Source of the DNA: Microcebus murinus
Lineage: Eukaryota > Chordata > Mammalia > Primates > Cheirogaleidae
Assembly (NCBI RefSeq): GCF_040939455.1
Contig: NC_134120.1
Span: 1,312,501-1,376,500 of the forward strand
Length of the DNA stretch: 64,000 bases
Direction: 5' to 3'
The notes below the pieces were generated by a model. That model made no database searches and was not told the origin of the DNA. It saw only the letters and a program-made list of their open reading frames with translations. The translations under genes were made by a program, and so were the position numbers. The number at the start of each line of letters is the position of its first letter. The first letter of the stretch is position 1. Of the stretch, positions 39,000 to 51,069 are shown one piece after another.

Positions 39000-40739
39000 C
39001 GACCGGTGACAATTCTTCCTTTCTTTTCTAGGGTCATCCTAACTTTCTGCTTGTGCGGGGGGAAAGAGCACATTCTTTGACCTTCTGAAATCCACGTACG
39101 CAACGAGCTTTAAAATAAATACTGGAAATAATGTCAGATGTTAAAATGCCAGCTGTGCTGAGACACCTGCCTTCCTGGAAACCACCTGCCTTTACAGCTC
39201 CCTGCGTCTTTATTGCTCCTTCAAAGCTCGCCAGGGATTTCGGCCCCTGTCCCTGATTTCCATGGCGTTTTCCCAGCGTCCCACCCCGGCGTGGGCAAAG
39301 CCCCCGCCATTTCAGCTACGCCGAGCAGCGTGGACTCCCGGGTCGATCACCTTGCACAGGTGTCTGTGAGCACCGCCCAGGCGGGGCGGGAGCCTGGCCC
39401 CGCTTCCCCTGGACGCGCAGCCCGGCCGCGCCGTGCCACTGCCCCGGCAACAGCGCCCGCTCCGTGTTTCCCTTTACTCTTTAGAGAGAAAGCAGAGACT
39501 ATTATTTTGAGAAAGGGCAAAAATAAAAAAATGTCAAAAATAAAATCTAGTCAAATTAAACATTAGAAAACTTATTAACTAGAGGAGAGTCAAGATGGTA
39601 AAAGATAAAAAGCATCTCGTTGCACAAAACAGGCACAACTACAACCCTGGGTTTTCCGACAGTGAAACTGTCTTTAAATGACCAGATTTGGGTTCTACCT
39701 TATTTTCAGAAATCTCTCTGTCATTTGGCCGATTTTATGGGGGTGGAGAAGGAGGTGCACTAAGGAGTAAATTTAAAATATTGAAACTGAAATGCAGCCC
39801 CCAGCTGAATCCTGTGGTGACACTGCCTGTGAATGGAGCAGTTTGGGGCGATCGCGGGCTCAAAAATGCCTAAAGAGTCTCTGTCCGCACAGTCAGCGAT
39901 GGAAACCTTCCCGGCCTCCGAGCTCTGCAGTTTTTGTGCTTAACAGTACCAGGAAGCCTCTTGTTCCTCGTGTATCTTAAAACAGATGCTTGGAGCTGAC
40001 TGGCCGGCCAACAGCAAGTGACCGGACTGTCGTGTGGCACGACCATAGTGGGCATCGCTGCTGGAAACGGGAATGTTTCAAACACAGGCTGTGAACGTAT
40101 TTAGAAAAAGAAGCGCAGGTCCTTTTTATTAATAATATAAATTCAGCGCCAAATAGGAATAAAGGGTCGGGGAAGGGGTGGGGTGGCCCACTCTGGGGCC
40201 CCGCTGCGCCGGCCCGGCTCGGTGGGAGAGGGAATGCATCGTATCGACGCCTGCCGTCCGCTAATCCCTGGCGATCCATACCGCCTCGTGCTGCTGTCTG
40301 TGCGTGTCGCACATGCCCGTCATGGAGGGGGAAATGCCACAGCAAACTGCAGCTCTGACTGCAGGCTGAGCCCCGCGGAGCGCTCGGCCCCGCCGGGGGA
40401 GGACGTTGTCTGCTCTCTGGTGCCCCCGGGAGAGAGGACAGCCAGGAGAACCACGTGTCCCTGCCTTTGCCCCCCAAGCCCCCGTTCGTGTAGCCTTGTG
40501 ACGTTTTCTCTAGCAAAACACAAGGCACTTCTGGTTTGCAGTCTGTAAAAGAGAAAAAGAGGGTGACGAGACGGTTTATGAACTGAGAAGAGCCGCGCGG
40601 ACAGGCTAGAGCCTCTTTCCTCCCTGCTGGCTGGTCCAGACGGGCAGGGCCCTGGTCCCGCCCTCGCGACCCGGCACGGGGCCCCAGGGAGACGGATCAG
40701 CGTGGGCATGCAGAGCTGCAAGTCTGCCTTCCGCAAACC
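39000..40739. other. Unannotated noncoding stretch, CpG-rich in parts
   Basis: CpG-rich around 39280-39470 and 40180-40430. Frames of up to 183 codons overlap on both strands. No gene is supported. Confidence 0.4.
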
Positions 40740-41045
40740 CAGCTTGGCGCTGTTCCCTGCAATCTGCAATTTTTCTGCATTTAATTCATTACAAAATGTA
40801 TCTCAGACATCAAAAAATAGAATCTATTTCCCAACAAATGCATAGGAGCGACATTAAAACCTAACTGTAACATAGCCACACAACTGGACTAATGTTTGCT
40901 CTTTTGATTAGCTATGTAGGGCTGAAGCAGTGTATATTAAGGCATCGTTTAGAGGAGAAATCGCTTTTAAAAGAATGCTCACATGATGACTATACCTCCA
41001 CTTTTTAGCGCTGATTCTCTCGTGTCCCAAAGATAGCATCTTACT
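40740..41045. promoter_or_regulatory. Candidate conserved noncoding segment
   Basis: Repeat-free AT-rich DNA including TCTGCATTTAATTCATTACA at about 40774 and GCTCTTTTGATTAGCTATGT at about 40898. Flanks are GC-rich, so the compositional contrast is sharp. The role is unknown. Confidence 0.28.
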
Positions 41046-42149
41046 CCCATGAGCACTCAGCCTGCCCTTGGGAAGCTGGGAGCAGGGGACTCTTTCTGAT
41101 GCTCAGAGCTGGAAGAGAGAGGCACGGCACAGGCATAAAGCACAGAAAGGTGACAGCAGGACGCAGCGGGGCTGAGGAGGAGAGCAGTCTTCTCAGGGCT
41201 GTGGCTGGGAGGGGCCAAGCCATGGCACTTCCTCCGGGCAGTGGTGTACAGCCCACTCCCCAGCTCGGGGCCAGACTGCCACCCCCGTCCTGTGCTCACT
41301 GCGTGTCCTGAGCCCCACAGCGTGTGGTCTGCGTGCAGAGACAGACGTGCGTTGAGGTCAGGGCCGAGCCCGCTCTGCATAATGCAGGCACCAGCCTCTC
41401 CTCGTGCTCGTGCACGGCAGGTGCTCAGCGCCATCGGACCAGCAGAGGCGTAAAGGAACCCAAAGCCACACCAGTTAATAAATGCAAAGCCACACGGTCA
41501 CCCTCGGGCGCGTGCCTCCAGAGCCCGTCCCGAGGCCGGCACCTTAGCCCCGGGCTCTGAGTGCGTGTGGCTCTGTGATGGCACGCCCGGATTCCACGCT
41601 AGGCCGCCACCGTGTCCCCGACACACGGATCCAGTGCACCCCCCCAAACCCCCAGCTGGTGCGATGACCACAAATGCAGCCGTCGCTGTTTTCTCTCTGC
41701 GGAAATACCGGGCATGTGCGGCTGCGCTGATTGGCGGGGACACCACTTTCTGCGGTGGAAGTCGTTTGGTTGCAAGTCAGAAATAAATCGTAAAAACACA
41801 GGCAAATGATATTATCTAAAAAATGTTCTTCTGTTTTTGAATCTAGTAAAGAAACGTGTCCTTTAGAAAACGTGCTCCAGAATCGTATCACTGTGTCCCC
41901 ACACTGTCTCCCACCGCCGGGTCTTGATCTGAGCTCACCAGGGACCCTCTGGTACAGGAAGCTCCCCACCGCACACTGGCCGCGCCTTAGCACGGCGGCC
42001 TTATTCAGCAACTGCTTTTACCTTCCAAACCCTTCGTTTGAAATTGTAATCCCTTCCTCTCGTCGATCAACCTGCTATCGTCCAGCAAGGAGAGTGGTTG
42101 TGCTTTGAACCTGGAACCTTCCTGTGAAACCTGGCGCTCGTCTGAGTTC
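41046..42149. other. Unannotated noncoding stretch
   Basis: GC-rich to 41.75 kb, then mixed. No gene or clear repeat family is recognised. Confidence 0.4.
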
Positions 42150-42560
42150 AGCCCATGTAGCGTCCATGATTTCCCATCCCGTCCACGGTTCCCCTGACCT
42201 GTCCATGATTCCCCTCCCATCCACGATTCCCCTCCCGTCCACGGTTCCCCTGACCTGTCCATGATTCCCCTCCCATCCACGATTCCCCTCCCGTCCACGG
42301 TTCCCCTGACCTGTCCATGATTCCCCTCCCATCCACGATTCCCCTCCCGTCCACGGTTCCCCTGACCTGTCCATGATTCCCCTCCCATCCACGATTCCCC
42401 TCCCGTCCACGGTTCCCCTGACCTGTCCATGATTTCCCTCCCATCCACGATTCCCCTCTGGTCCACGGTTCCCGCTCCCGTCCACAATTCCCCCGACCCA
42501 TCTATGATTTCCCCTCCCATCCACAATCCCCCTGTCCCATCCACAATTCCCGCCCCGTCC
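42150..42560. repeat. 56-bp higher-order minisatellite
   Basis: Five near-identical 56-bp units start at 42191, 42247, 42303, 42359 and 42415 (each opening CCCCTGACCTGTCCATGATT). Degenerate units lie on both sides. Each 56-mer is built from three sub-units of 18-19 bases related to GATTCCCCTCCCATCCAC. As 56 is not divisible by three, a reading frame passes through all three phases before repeating. All three minus-strand phases are open, giving 117-284 codon Gly/Trp/Arg-rich frames. These have no ATG-led gene structure and I do not call a protein. Confidence 0.95.
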
Positions 42561-43715
42561 AGCAGAACTGACATGGCGTTCCCAGACTCTGCACACACTG
42601 TCGGGCAGGCCCTGTGGGCCCATCGGGACGCTGTAGGTTAAGAGGGGACGGTTCTGTGGGTCTTGACTTCCTCCACATTTGGAGACCGTGGGGTGTCCTT
42701 TTTCCTCTCTGTACCGTGGGACTCGTCCCCAAACAATGCTTCCAAGTGACCAGCAAGTTGGCATGCAGGGCGCAGGCGAGCTGAGGTGCTGCCGGCAGGG
42801 CTCCCCTGAGCTCCCTGGCGAGGCCAGGACACCGGGGATGGGGACCCGCCGGCTGAGATGCCCAGAGGTCACTGTCTGCTGCGCATCACCTGCACGTCTT
42901 GCTGGGCACTGGAGCGATGCTGCCTCCACCGTCCTGCCCTACCTTCCCTGACCTTCCAGGCATGGACACTGTCGCCCCCAGGTGCACGGCTCAGACTCTG
43001 GGCTCACCTGGCCGGGCTCCCTCTCCCCTGCCCTCTACGTCCGGGAGGCCACCAGCGCCGTGCTTTCACGCTGCCCCGACCTGCACTCCGGGCCTCCTCG
43101 GCACCCACGCTCGGGCCAGCTGCCAGCGCCTCCCTCCAGGCGGCCTCCCAGCCGCAGCACCCGCCCGCACGGCCCAGCCGCTCACAGGTAAGCACTGCGG
43201 CGGCCGCCCTGCAGCCCTGGGAAACTGAGGCCCAGAGACCTCTAGAGATGTGGCCAGGCTGTCAGCGCAGGCAGGTGGGGACAGCGCACCTGCCGCCACC
43301 CTCCCCACTGCTTCGGCCCAGGCCCCTCCCACACCAGGGCCGAGCCGGGCCGCCGCCCTGCCCCTCAGCCTCCTGTGTCCGCTGACCCGACACGGACTGC
43401 CCCGCTCTGACCCTCCCGCAGCGCGAGCACACGGACTGTCTGCCACGGGCTCGGGGCAGGGAGGCTCCTTCCTGTGGTCGTCCTGTCCCGGGCCTGGCAG
43501 GAAGGCTGGCTTCCACGCTCTGCCTCTCACAGGCAGCACGGTGTTGTGTCGGACACGCAGCGGTGACCGGCAAAGGACACAGCCAACTTCCCTGTGCTCC
43601 TTTCATTGCGTTCCTCAATAGACACAATTCTTTAGCACTTCTGGAACATTCTTCTGCTAACCTGAAACTCCTCCTCAACAAGGTCAAAAAGTATATCGTA
43701 AGTCATTGAGAACAC
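42561..43715. other. Unannotated GC-rich noncoding stretch with probable MIR fragment
   Basis: GC-rich DNA with long overlapping frames on both strands (up to 175 codons). The block GGGAAACTGAGGCCCAGAGA at about 43217 resembles the complement of the MIR SINE core; it extends perhaps to 43290. No gene is called. Confidence 0.4.
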
Positions 43716-44142
<427 letters not shown>

Positions 44143-45400
44143 AAATGTACGTATCTATTTGTCGCTTTTCTCAGCACATATTTGATTACTTCTCTGTAAC
44201 TGTTGAAGTGTTTGGTGATGAGGTAGAGCTCCAAACGTTGCCAGAGGCGTTACTTGATAGGTGAAAAATTATGACTGTCAAAGCAACGTGGCTTTTGAGG
44301 CCTCAGATCAATCAGATATTGGGAACTTGTACAGCTGAGGCTAAACCACGTTTGGTTTTGAGATCACGGGGAAACCAAGAGTGAGGGATAACACGAACCA
44401 TTACAAAGACACAACGAAACTTGTTTTCAACAACTGCTTTGGAAAACTCGTCAGTCCCGTTGCTTACGTGCGTTAAGACGTGTCCTTGGAATTCCATCCC
44501 GAAACTTCACCTCCGTCTAGCACAGGGATTCGGAGCAGCTACCAAATGGAGGCAGACGCCCATCTTTTTAGGCGACTTCTCCATTCCACCTGGAGCGTAG
44601 CGGGATCGGAAAATGCTTCGAGGCAGCCCACACCTGTGGGTGCAGAGACCTCAGTATGAGGTCTGCATTTAGTTCATTTTGGCCCCGCCATGAATAACTG
44701 TGTCCAAGCTGCTGCAGACTTGCTTGGTCAGTAATCGACAGAGGAGGCCGGGGCCTTTCTCAGGACCTTGGACCCAATTCCAGCAGTTTGCGATTTCCAG
44801 CCCAGGGTGGCTTGGCCAGGGAGGGGCCGCCGTCTCTCATTGTCCTACATGGCGTCTCTTCTCTGCCTGAACTCAGGAGCACCATGGATTTTTCATATAA
44901 TATCACCGTTAACATAGAGCTTTGACCTGCCACCAGCCTAAATGGACTTCGGTGCAAAATAAATGAAAATTTCACCAAATTAAAAGGGCGGGGGGCACAT
45001 TCTAGAATCTGAGACATAAGTATGACAGGCTTTGATAATCTGATCCAAAGCAAAAGTGTCGAATCAATTTGGAGGGATTTAGTTTTTAAGCTTTTCTTGC
45101 CTTCCGCCTGCCTAGACAGAGACCCCGTTGCAGACAGGCCCTGCTTCACCCCGGCAGAAAGTGTGAGAAACGGTATCGCTGCCGCCAACTCAACGAAGAG
45201 TACTTTCGCTTGAAGCTCAGACACTCAGCGAAAGGCTCTGGGAAGCCAAAGAGAAACCACCCTTAGGAGCCGTTCCCACGACCCGTCCACACTGCATGCT
45301 CCGTGACTGCTACGTTCCGGAGCAAAGATTACAACTCAGCATCACGCGCACTAGGAACCTCTAACTTCAATTGAGAACACCCGGGTTTATCGGCCGCATT
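44143..45400. other. Unannotated noncoding stretch
   Basis: Mixed composition. A 154-codon minus-strand frame at 44760-45224 shows no domain. No repeat family is recognised. Confidence 0.4.
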
Positions 45401-45469
45401 CTGGGTGGATCAAAGGAGACCTGAGCTGAAAGTTGTGTCTACACCGAGGTCTACCACGAAAGGTGAAAT

Positions 45470-45730
45470 TGCCAAAGACCAGCCAGTCACGCCGCGGGGG
45501 AGGGCGAGCGGCTGTGGTCGGCCAGTGCACGCGTCTCGCCAGGGCTCGGGCGCCTGTGCCGGCGCGGTTGCCCAGGGGCGCAGGGGAAGGAGCCGGCCCT
45601 CCCGCAGGCGCCCAGAGCCCGGGGAGGCGCAGCCGGCTCCGTGGCCGACTCTGCTGGTTTCCTCTACTCTGTGTGAAAGACGGCGGGCCGTGGGTCTCGC
45701 CCCCAACGCCATCTGTGCGAATTCAACACG
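45470..45730. promoter_or_regulatory. Short CpG-dense patch
   Basis: CpG-rich DNA (GCCGCGGGGGAGGGCGAGCG at 45491, then CGCGTCTCGCC and GCCGGCGCGG) about 250 bases long. It may be a small CpG island. No transcript is inferred. Confidence 0.35.
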
Positions 45731-46689
45731 CTTCTGCCAATAAAGCAGACACGCCGGTTCAGGATCAAGCACACAGTGTTTTCACATGCTCACGCCCCAT
45801 TAAGCATGCAAACTCAACGTGATTCACGTATCTCTAGAATCCTGTGTCTGCGTAAATCGAATCATGATATTTCATGCTCGATAATAGCAAGTGTTTATGA
45901 AAGTCACTTTTGTAAAGCAAATGGTCACTGGCAATTTTTAATTTTTAAGATTTAAACTCACATATCTGAACAGGGTTCACCTGCCTGGCAGCCGGGCATG
46001 CAGGAAGCAGGGGGTGTTCACCAGCAAAACCCTACACACCCACCACCCCCGCCCGGGCCCCGTCGGGCTGATCTTTCCCTGGCTTTGGGGCTGGGGGAGC
46101 TGAAGCTCAGCGAGCACCGTGTCCGGCCCCACGAAGGCCACCCTCTTCCCATGCTTCTGAAACGTCTTCCAGGTTGTGCGTGTAGCCGACGGCCCCTCAA
46201 CTCCTCGGTGGCTCGCGGCACATCGAGGCAGTCCCTATTCGATTGGCAGCGACATATGATGCTTATGTTTACCGCTCTGAAGGCAAATTACCTTTTCTTT
46301 AAACTCAGGTTTGACGTGCAAACGGTCCCGATGGACGCGGTTTGAAAAGCAAACCAGGAAGACCCGGTATCCTGCGCCCGCATGCTGATGCGTGGAGCGT
46401 TGACCCGCAGGCACCGCCGGCTGGCGTGTCCCCGCAATGCGGACGCAGGTATGACACGGAATGGCCGCAAATCCGGCCACCAGGTGGTCGGGTCGACTGT
46501 AGATGGATCACTTGCGAATCTTCCTCTGCCAGGACAGACGCACGGACAGTCTGTGGCCATCAAGCGGGACGTCAGCCCTTCCCGGGTGCCCTCCATCAGG
46601 TCGAGGGAGGACCTCCGTTTCTGGGTAGCTGAGAGTGTTGAGCCACGAGTTGGTGTCCGATTCTGTCAAATAACATTTCTGCTTCTATA

Positions 46690-47960
46690 CGTATGACCAT
46701 ATCGTTTTTCTTTTTTATTTATTGATATGGCAAATGGCATTGATTCCTTTTTAAATGTTACCTTCTTGGGAAGAACTCCAATTGACCACGCTGTATTATG
46801 CATTTGTAGATATTGTTAGAATCAACTTGCCAAGATTTTGTTTAGAATTTTCACATCTGTATTAATGAGGAATATAGTCTATAGTTTTCTTATGATGCCT
46901 TTGTCTGGTTTTGATATCAGGGCTATGCGGGCTCATTAGAATGATCACAGAAATATTCCCTCCTCTTCGATTTTCTGGAAGACTTTATCTAAGATTAGAA
47001 TTATTTATTGCCTATGTGTTTGACAGAATTCATCCATGAAGCTGTCTGGACCTGGGGTTTTCTTCATGGGAGGGTTGCAAACCAAGTTTGATGTGTTTTT
47101 ATTTTCATTTAGATAAAAATAATTTGTACTTTTTCTCTTGATTTCTTCTTTGACCTATGGGTTATTTAGCAGTGTCTCATTTAATTTTCAAATGTGTCAG
47201 CATTTTCATAGATTACTAGATTTTTTACTTATAATTTAATAACATTTGGTCAAAGAACATACTTCATATGATTTAAATTGTTTTAAATTTATTAAGATTT
47301 GTTTGATGGATCAAACTATAGTCTGTCTTGGTAGATGTCTGTGTGAACATGCAAACAATATGCATTCTGCTGTGTTTTGGTGGGATTTCCCATAAATGCC
47401 TACAAGTCCCGTTGGCCGATGACCATTTCTTCTTCCGCCTTGCTGGCCCTCTGTCCAGTTGACCTGCCGGCTGCTGAGAGGGGGCTTCCGAAATCTCCAA
47501 CTGTAATGGTGACTCTATTCTCATTGTAGTTCTATCAGCTTTTTCTTCAAGGATTCTGAAACTCTATTTTGAGTCTCATAAACCTTCAGGGTTCGGATGT
47601 GTCTTCCTGGAGAGCTGTGACGTCCTCTTTGCCCTGACAATCATCTCGTTCTGCAATCGACTGTGTCTGAGACCAATGCCACCGTCCCGGCTTTCTCTGG
47701 GCTAGTGTTTGCATGGCACACATGACTTTACATCCTTTTAATTTTAACCTATCATTTCCTTTACATTTAAAGGGGACTCCGTTTGCAGGCGGCTTGTAGT
47801 CGGGTCTTGTGTTTTATCCAATGTGATAAACTCTATTAATCAATGAATTTAGCCCGCTTTAATTCAATGTGATTGTTGGTGTGCTCGGATAAAAATCCAA
47901 CATTTGTGGGCTTATTATGCATACACATTCTCACTAGTGATTGCGATGTCCGCCTTTCAT
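46690..47960 (-). mobile_element. Decayed L1 LINE, antisense ORF2
   Basis: A long collinear complement of L1 ORF2. It shows TTATTTATTGATATGGCAAA (46716), ATAGTTTTCTTATGATGCCT (46882), CTTTGTCTGGTTTTGATATC (46900), and TCCCTCCTCTTCGATTTTCT (46957). Then comes TCTGGACCTGGGGTTTTCTT (47044). Further blocks are ATGTCTGTGTGAACATGCAA (47334) and ATTCTGCTGTGTTTTGGTGG (47363), running to about 47960. Frames are broken throughout. Confidence 0.88.
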
Positions 47961-49171
47961 TAACGCGCCTACGTTCAAACGCTGAGGTGGCGCAGGGGAC
48001 AGGCGCCACGACCCTGTGCGCTCATTCTTCCCACCCGTCCCTTTTTGCTGTTTTCTCACAGATTTTACTTTTACCTAAGCTGCAAGTGCACGCTTCGGCC
48101 GCTCCTTTGCTTTGCACAAGGGCCGATCGTTTCAACAGTTCCCTTGCCCGGGTGCAAGCGGCGTTCACCGGTTCCCAAATGGTGGCTATGGCGCCTGTTG
48201 CCCCCAGTGGCCGGGTGCCTCGATCCCCAGGGGCTATGGCTCTTCCACGCGGACGCTGGTCCCGACCCTGACTCCCAGTCCTGGGATGCTGTCCCAGGAC
48301 TTCTACCGCCCAGGGCGATTTCTGAGCACACAGTGGGGTCTCGGGAAGAACTCACGAGCTGCCTCCATTCCTAACCGCCTCGCCAGCTGACGCCTGGTCC
48401 TCGGCCGTCAGTAGACGGTCCGGCTGCTTCCCCATACTGGCGTCCGGCACACGTGGCCCTGAGCGAGTGACTGTGTTCCGCTTTCCGGGCGGGGGCTGCC
48501 TGTCGCTGCTCAGGGTCTGAGCTGGGCGATGGCCTCTCGCTCCTTCCAGCCTGCTCGTGGGCTCCGGACACGGCTGTGAACTCGCTGCCCTTCCTCTCGC
48601 GTTGCCGCCGGCGCCGGTGTGAGGGTTGGCGGCACACTCGTCTCGCTCCCTCTGTTCCAAGGGGACGCCAGGCGGAACCCGAAATCAGCTTTCAGTGTCA
48701 CATGTTTTCTCCAAGAACAGCATCTCCATTGTTACCAGGGCAGCTTCCAACGTGAAGGGAGAATCTGCGGCTGCTCTCGGGGAGGAACTCCCCTTCCGCA
48801 GGGAAGAGGGGCCCGTCCCGCAGCAAACGGCTCGGTATCCCGGCTTCATTCGCCGTCCCAGAAACGCGGGATCGTTGAGCAGGCCGAGATGGCGGTGACT
48901 GGAGAGGCAATGCCAAAGCTCGTCTGTGGCCAGGGGCCAGGTCGGAGGACACAGGAAATGCCGTGGGATGCTGGGGGGGGGGGGCGCATGGGCAGGAGCC
49001 GTCTGTGTCCAGGCAGACTCCTGCCTGCTCAGATCTGAGCGGCCACAGCCGCGGAATGCACCGCTGAACGCCCTTTAGAGATTTTGCCTGTTTCCGCCAA
49101 TGCCCAGCACTGGCCAGTCTGATTGTCAAGCAGTGGACATTGTCTAGCATGTCTCTCCTGCCTGCTGGTCT
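47961..49171. other. Unannotated GC-rich noncoding stretch
   Basis: GC-rich and moderately CpG-rich. It holds a run of 12 G at 48973-48984. Frames of 88-164 codons overlap on both strands with no domain. Confidence 0.4.
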
Positions 49172-49179
49172 GTCCTGGG

Positions 49180-49357
49180 CAGGGGTCCTCAAACTTTTTA
49201 AACAGGGGCCAGTTCACTGTCCCTCAGACCATCGGAGGACCAGACTATAGTTTAAAAAAAAATCTATAGACAAATTCCTATGCACACTGCACATGTCTTA
49301 TTTTAGAGTAAAAAAAACAAACGGGTGAAAACACCACCCGTAGTTTGAGGACGCCTG
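49180..49357. mobile_element. Non-autonomous hAT-type DNA transposon (MITE)
   Basis: A 178-bp element with 16-bp terminal inverted repeats CAGGGGTCCTCAAACT and, at the right end, AGTTTGAGGACGCCTG (one mismatch at a CpG). It is flanked by a perfect 8-bp target duplication GTCCTGGG (49172-49179 and 49358-49365). An 8-bp duplication and CAG-starting ends are hallmarks of the hAT superfamily. The internal sequence (GGCCAGTTCACTGTCCCTCA) has no coding potential, so it depends on a transposase supplied in trans. I recognise the family from other mammalian genomes but cannot name it with certainty. Confidence 0.93.
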
Positions 49358-49365
49358 GTCCTGGG

Positions 49366-50314
49366 CTTTCTTTCTTATGTCCTGGGGAATTCTTAACAGA
49401 ATGTTCAAAGACAGACACTTATTGTCCCCTATCCCAGTGAAATGGGAGGCGGCGTGTAGAGAGCGAGACGGCCAAGATAGGGGGGTGGTGCCGCCAGCAC
49501 CCCGGTGTGGACGCTGACTCTTGGGCCCAGAAGTTGCGGCGACACGGCACAGAAAGCCGGGAGCAGCCGTGCAGGGCAGAGGCGTCCTCCGCAGTGGAGC
49601 CCAGGCCATGGCAGACCGAGAGGCTGCGGGGGAAGAAAGCGCCCACGCGCATGTGGACTTTACTCTGTTCTTCCTCCCTGCTGGAGGGTCCCCGTCCACT
49701 CCTGTTTTACCATGGCTTATTGCACCCCTTGGAAGACACGGGGGCCCGGCCACGGGCTCCTCCCAGGTGCAAACGACACGCATTTGATTTGACTCCATGT
49801 ATTATAAGCATCGTAATCCCCTCTGCCTTCCCATGATCCGCTGATCTCATCTGTTCGGAGGGATAAGCCTGTCTCAGCCCCGACGCAGGTTTAGCGAACG
49901 AGGGAAATTAGGGCATTCCCGGAGATTACGTGCCGCCCCGGCAGGCGAGGCCACGGGCAGGGCTCGACCACAGGTGGCTGCTCAGGGACACGTGGCCGCC
50001 TTCCCCCCCCCCCCCCGGGTCTGGGGCTCTGGGCTGAGCCCCGAGGTGGCCTGAGCACGGGCAGGTGTCCAGGTGGGGACCTGCCCTCCAGGTGCGTTGC
50101 AGCGTGCACGAGGAGGAGCAGCCCCTTAACCCGGCACAGAAGCACATGAAGCCTGGGCTGGAAGGGGCAGGCAGGCGCTTGAGCAGTGGGTGCAGCTGCC
50201 TGTCTGCGGCCCCACGCTGCACAGGGGCCGTGGACTTTCTCCTCCCCCGCTGTCTGTCGGTTCTCCTGCGGATGAATGTGCGTGAATAGACTTATGGGCG
50301 TAGATGTGAATCTC
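49366..50314. other. Unannotated noncoding stretch
   Basis: GC-rich, with a run of 14 C at 50003-50016. Overlapping frames (up to 166 codons) have no domain. Confidence 0.4.
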
Positions 50315-50325
50315 AACAATTTTTT

Positions 50326-50829
50326 TTCCTCCTTTTTAAAAATTTCAGCCTATTATGGGGTTACAAATTTTAAGGTTTCAAATAATGCCCTTCCACCCCC
50401 CCATAAGTCTGAGCTTCAAGTGTGCCCATCCCCCAGACGATGCACATCTCTCTCATTATGTATGTAAATACCGCCTCCCACCCACCCAATACCCTATTAC
50501 TGTAATTCCTATGTGTCCACTTAGGTGCTGCTCAGTTAATACCAATTTGCTGGTGAGTACACGTGGTGCTTGTTTTTCCATTCTTGAGATACTTCACTTA
50601 GTAGAATGGGCTCCAGCTCTATCCAGGAAAATACAAGAGGTGCTAGATCACCGTTGCTTCTTATAGCTGGATAGTACTCCATGGTATACATATGCCACAT
50701 TTTATTAATCCACTCATGAATTGATGGGCACTTGGATTGTTTCTATAGCTTTGCAATTGTGAATTATGCTGCTATAAACATTCAAGTGCAGGTGTTTTTT
50801 TGTAGAGTGTCATTGGATCTTTTGGGTAG
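50326..50829 (-). mobile_element. Truncated strepsirrhine L1 3' end, antisense, with target-site duplication
   Basis: About 500 bases of the complement of an L1 3'UTR and ORF2 end. It opens with a T-rich tail and TATTATGGGGTTACAAATTT, then runs through GAGATACTTCACTTAGTAGA (50587), GGATAGTACTCCATGGTATA (50670) and AATTATGCTGCTATAAACAT (50762). The flanks share AACAATTTTTT (50315-50325 and 50830-50840), an apparent 11-bp duplication. Divergence is lower than for the other L1 remnants in the window. Confidence 0.88.
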
Positions 50830-50840
50830 AACAATTTTTT

Positions 50841-51067
50841 GATATGTCATTCTGTGATGTATGGAATTAACAAAAGTAAATGTTAAAAAGAAAATATACT
50901 CTAATTACATGGTATTAATAATTATTCACAGAGTAATTATATGCATAATTATAATATAAGGCATATCATATATGATGCATATAATTATAATAATATTCAT
51001 CACAGAGATGCATATATATATCACACATATATGCATAATTGAATAGTTTAATTCAGAAGACAGCGTG
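50841..51067. other. AT-rich flank of the mariner element
   Basis: Very AT-rich DNA with ATAATTATAAT and ATATATATATCAC stretches. No gene is seen. TA-rich DNA is a natural mariner target. Confidence 0.5.
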
Positions 51068-51069
51068 TA

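Noticed and set aside
42005..42929. Gly/Trp/Arg repeat proteins on the minus strand
   Set aside because: Generated by the 56-bp minisatellite, which is open in every minus-strand phase.
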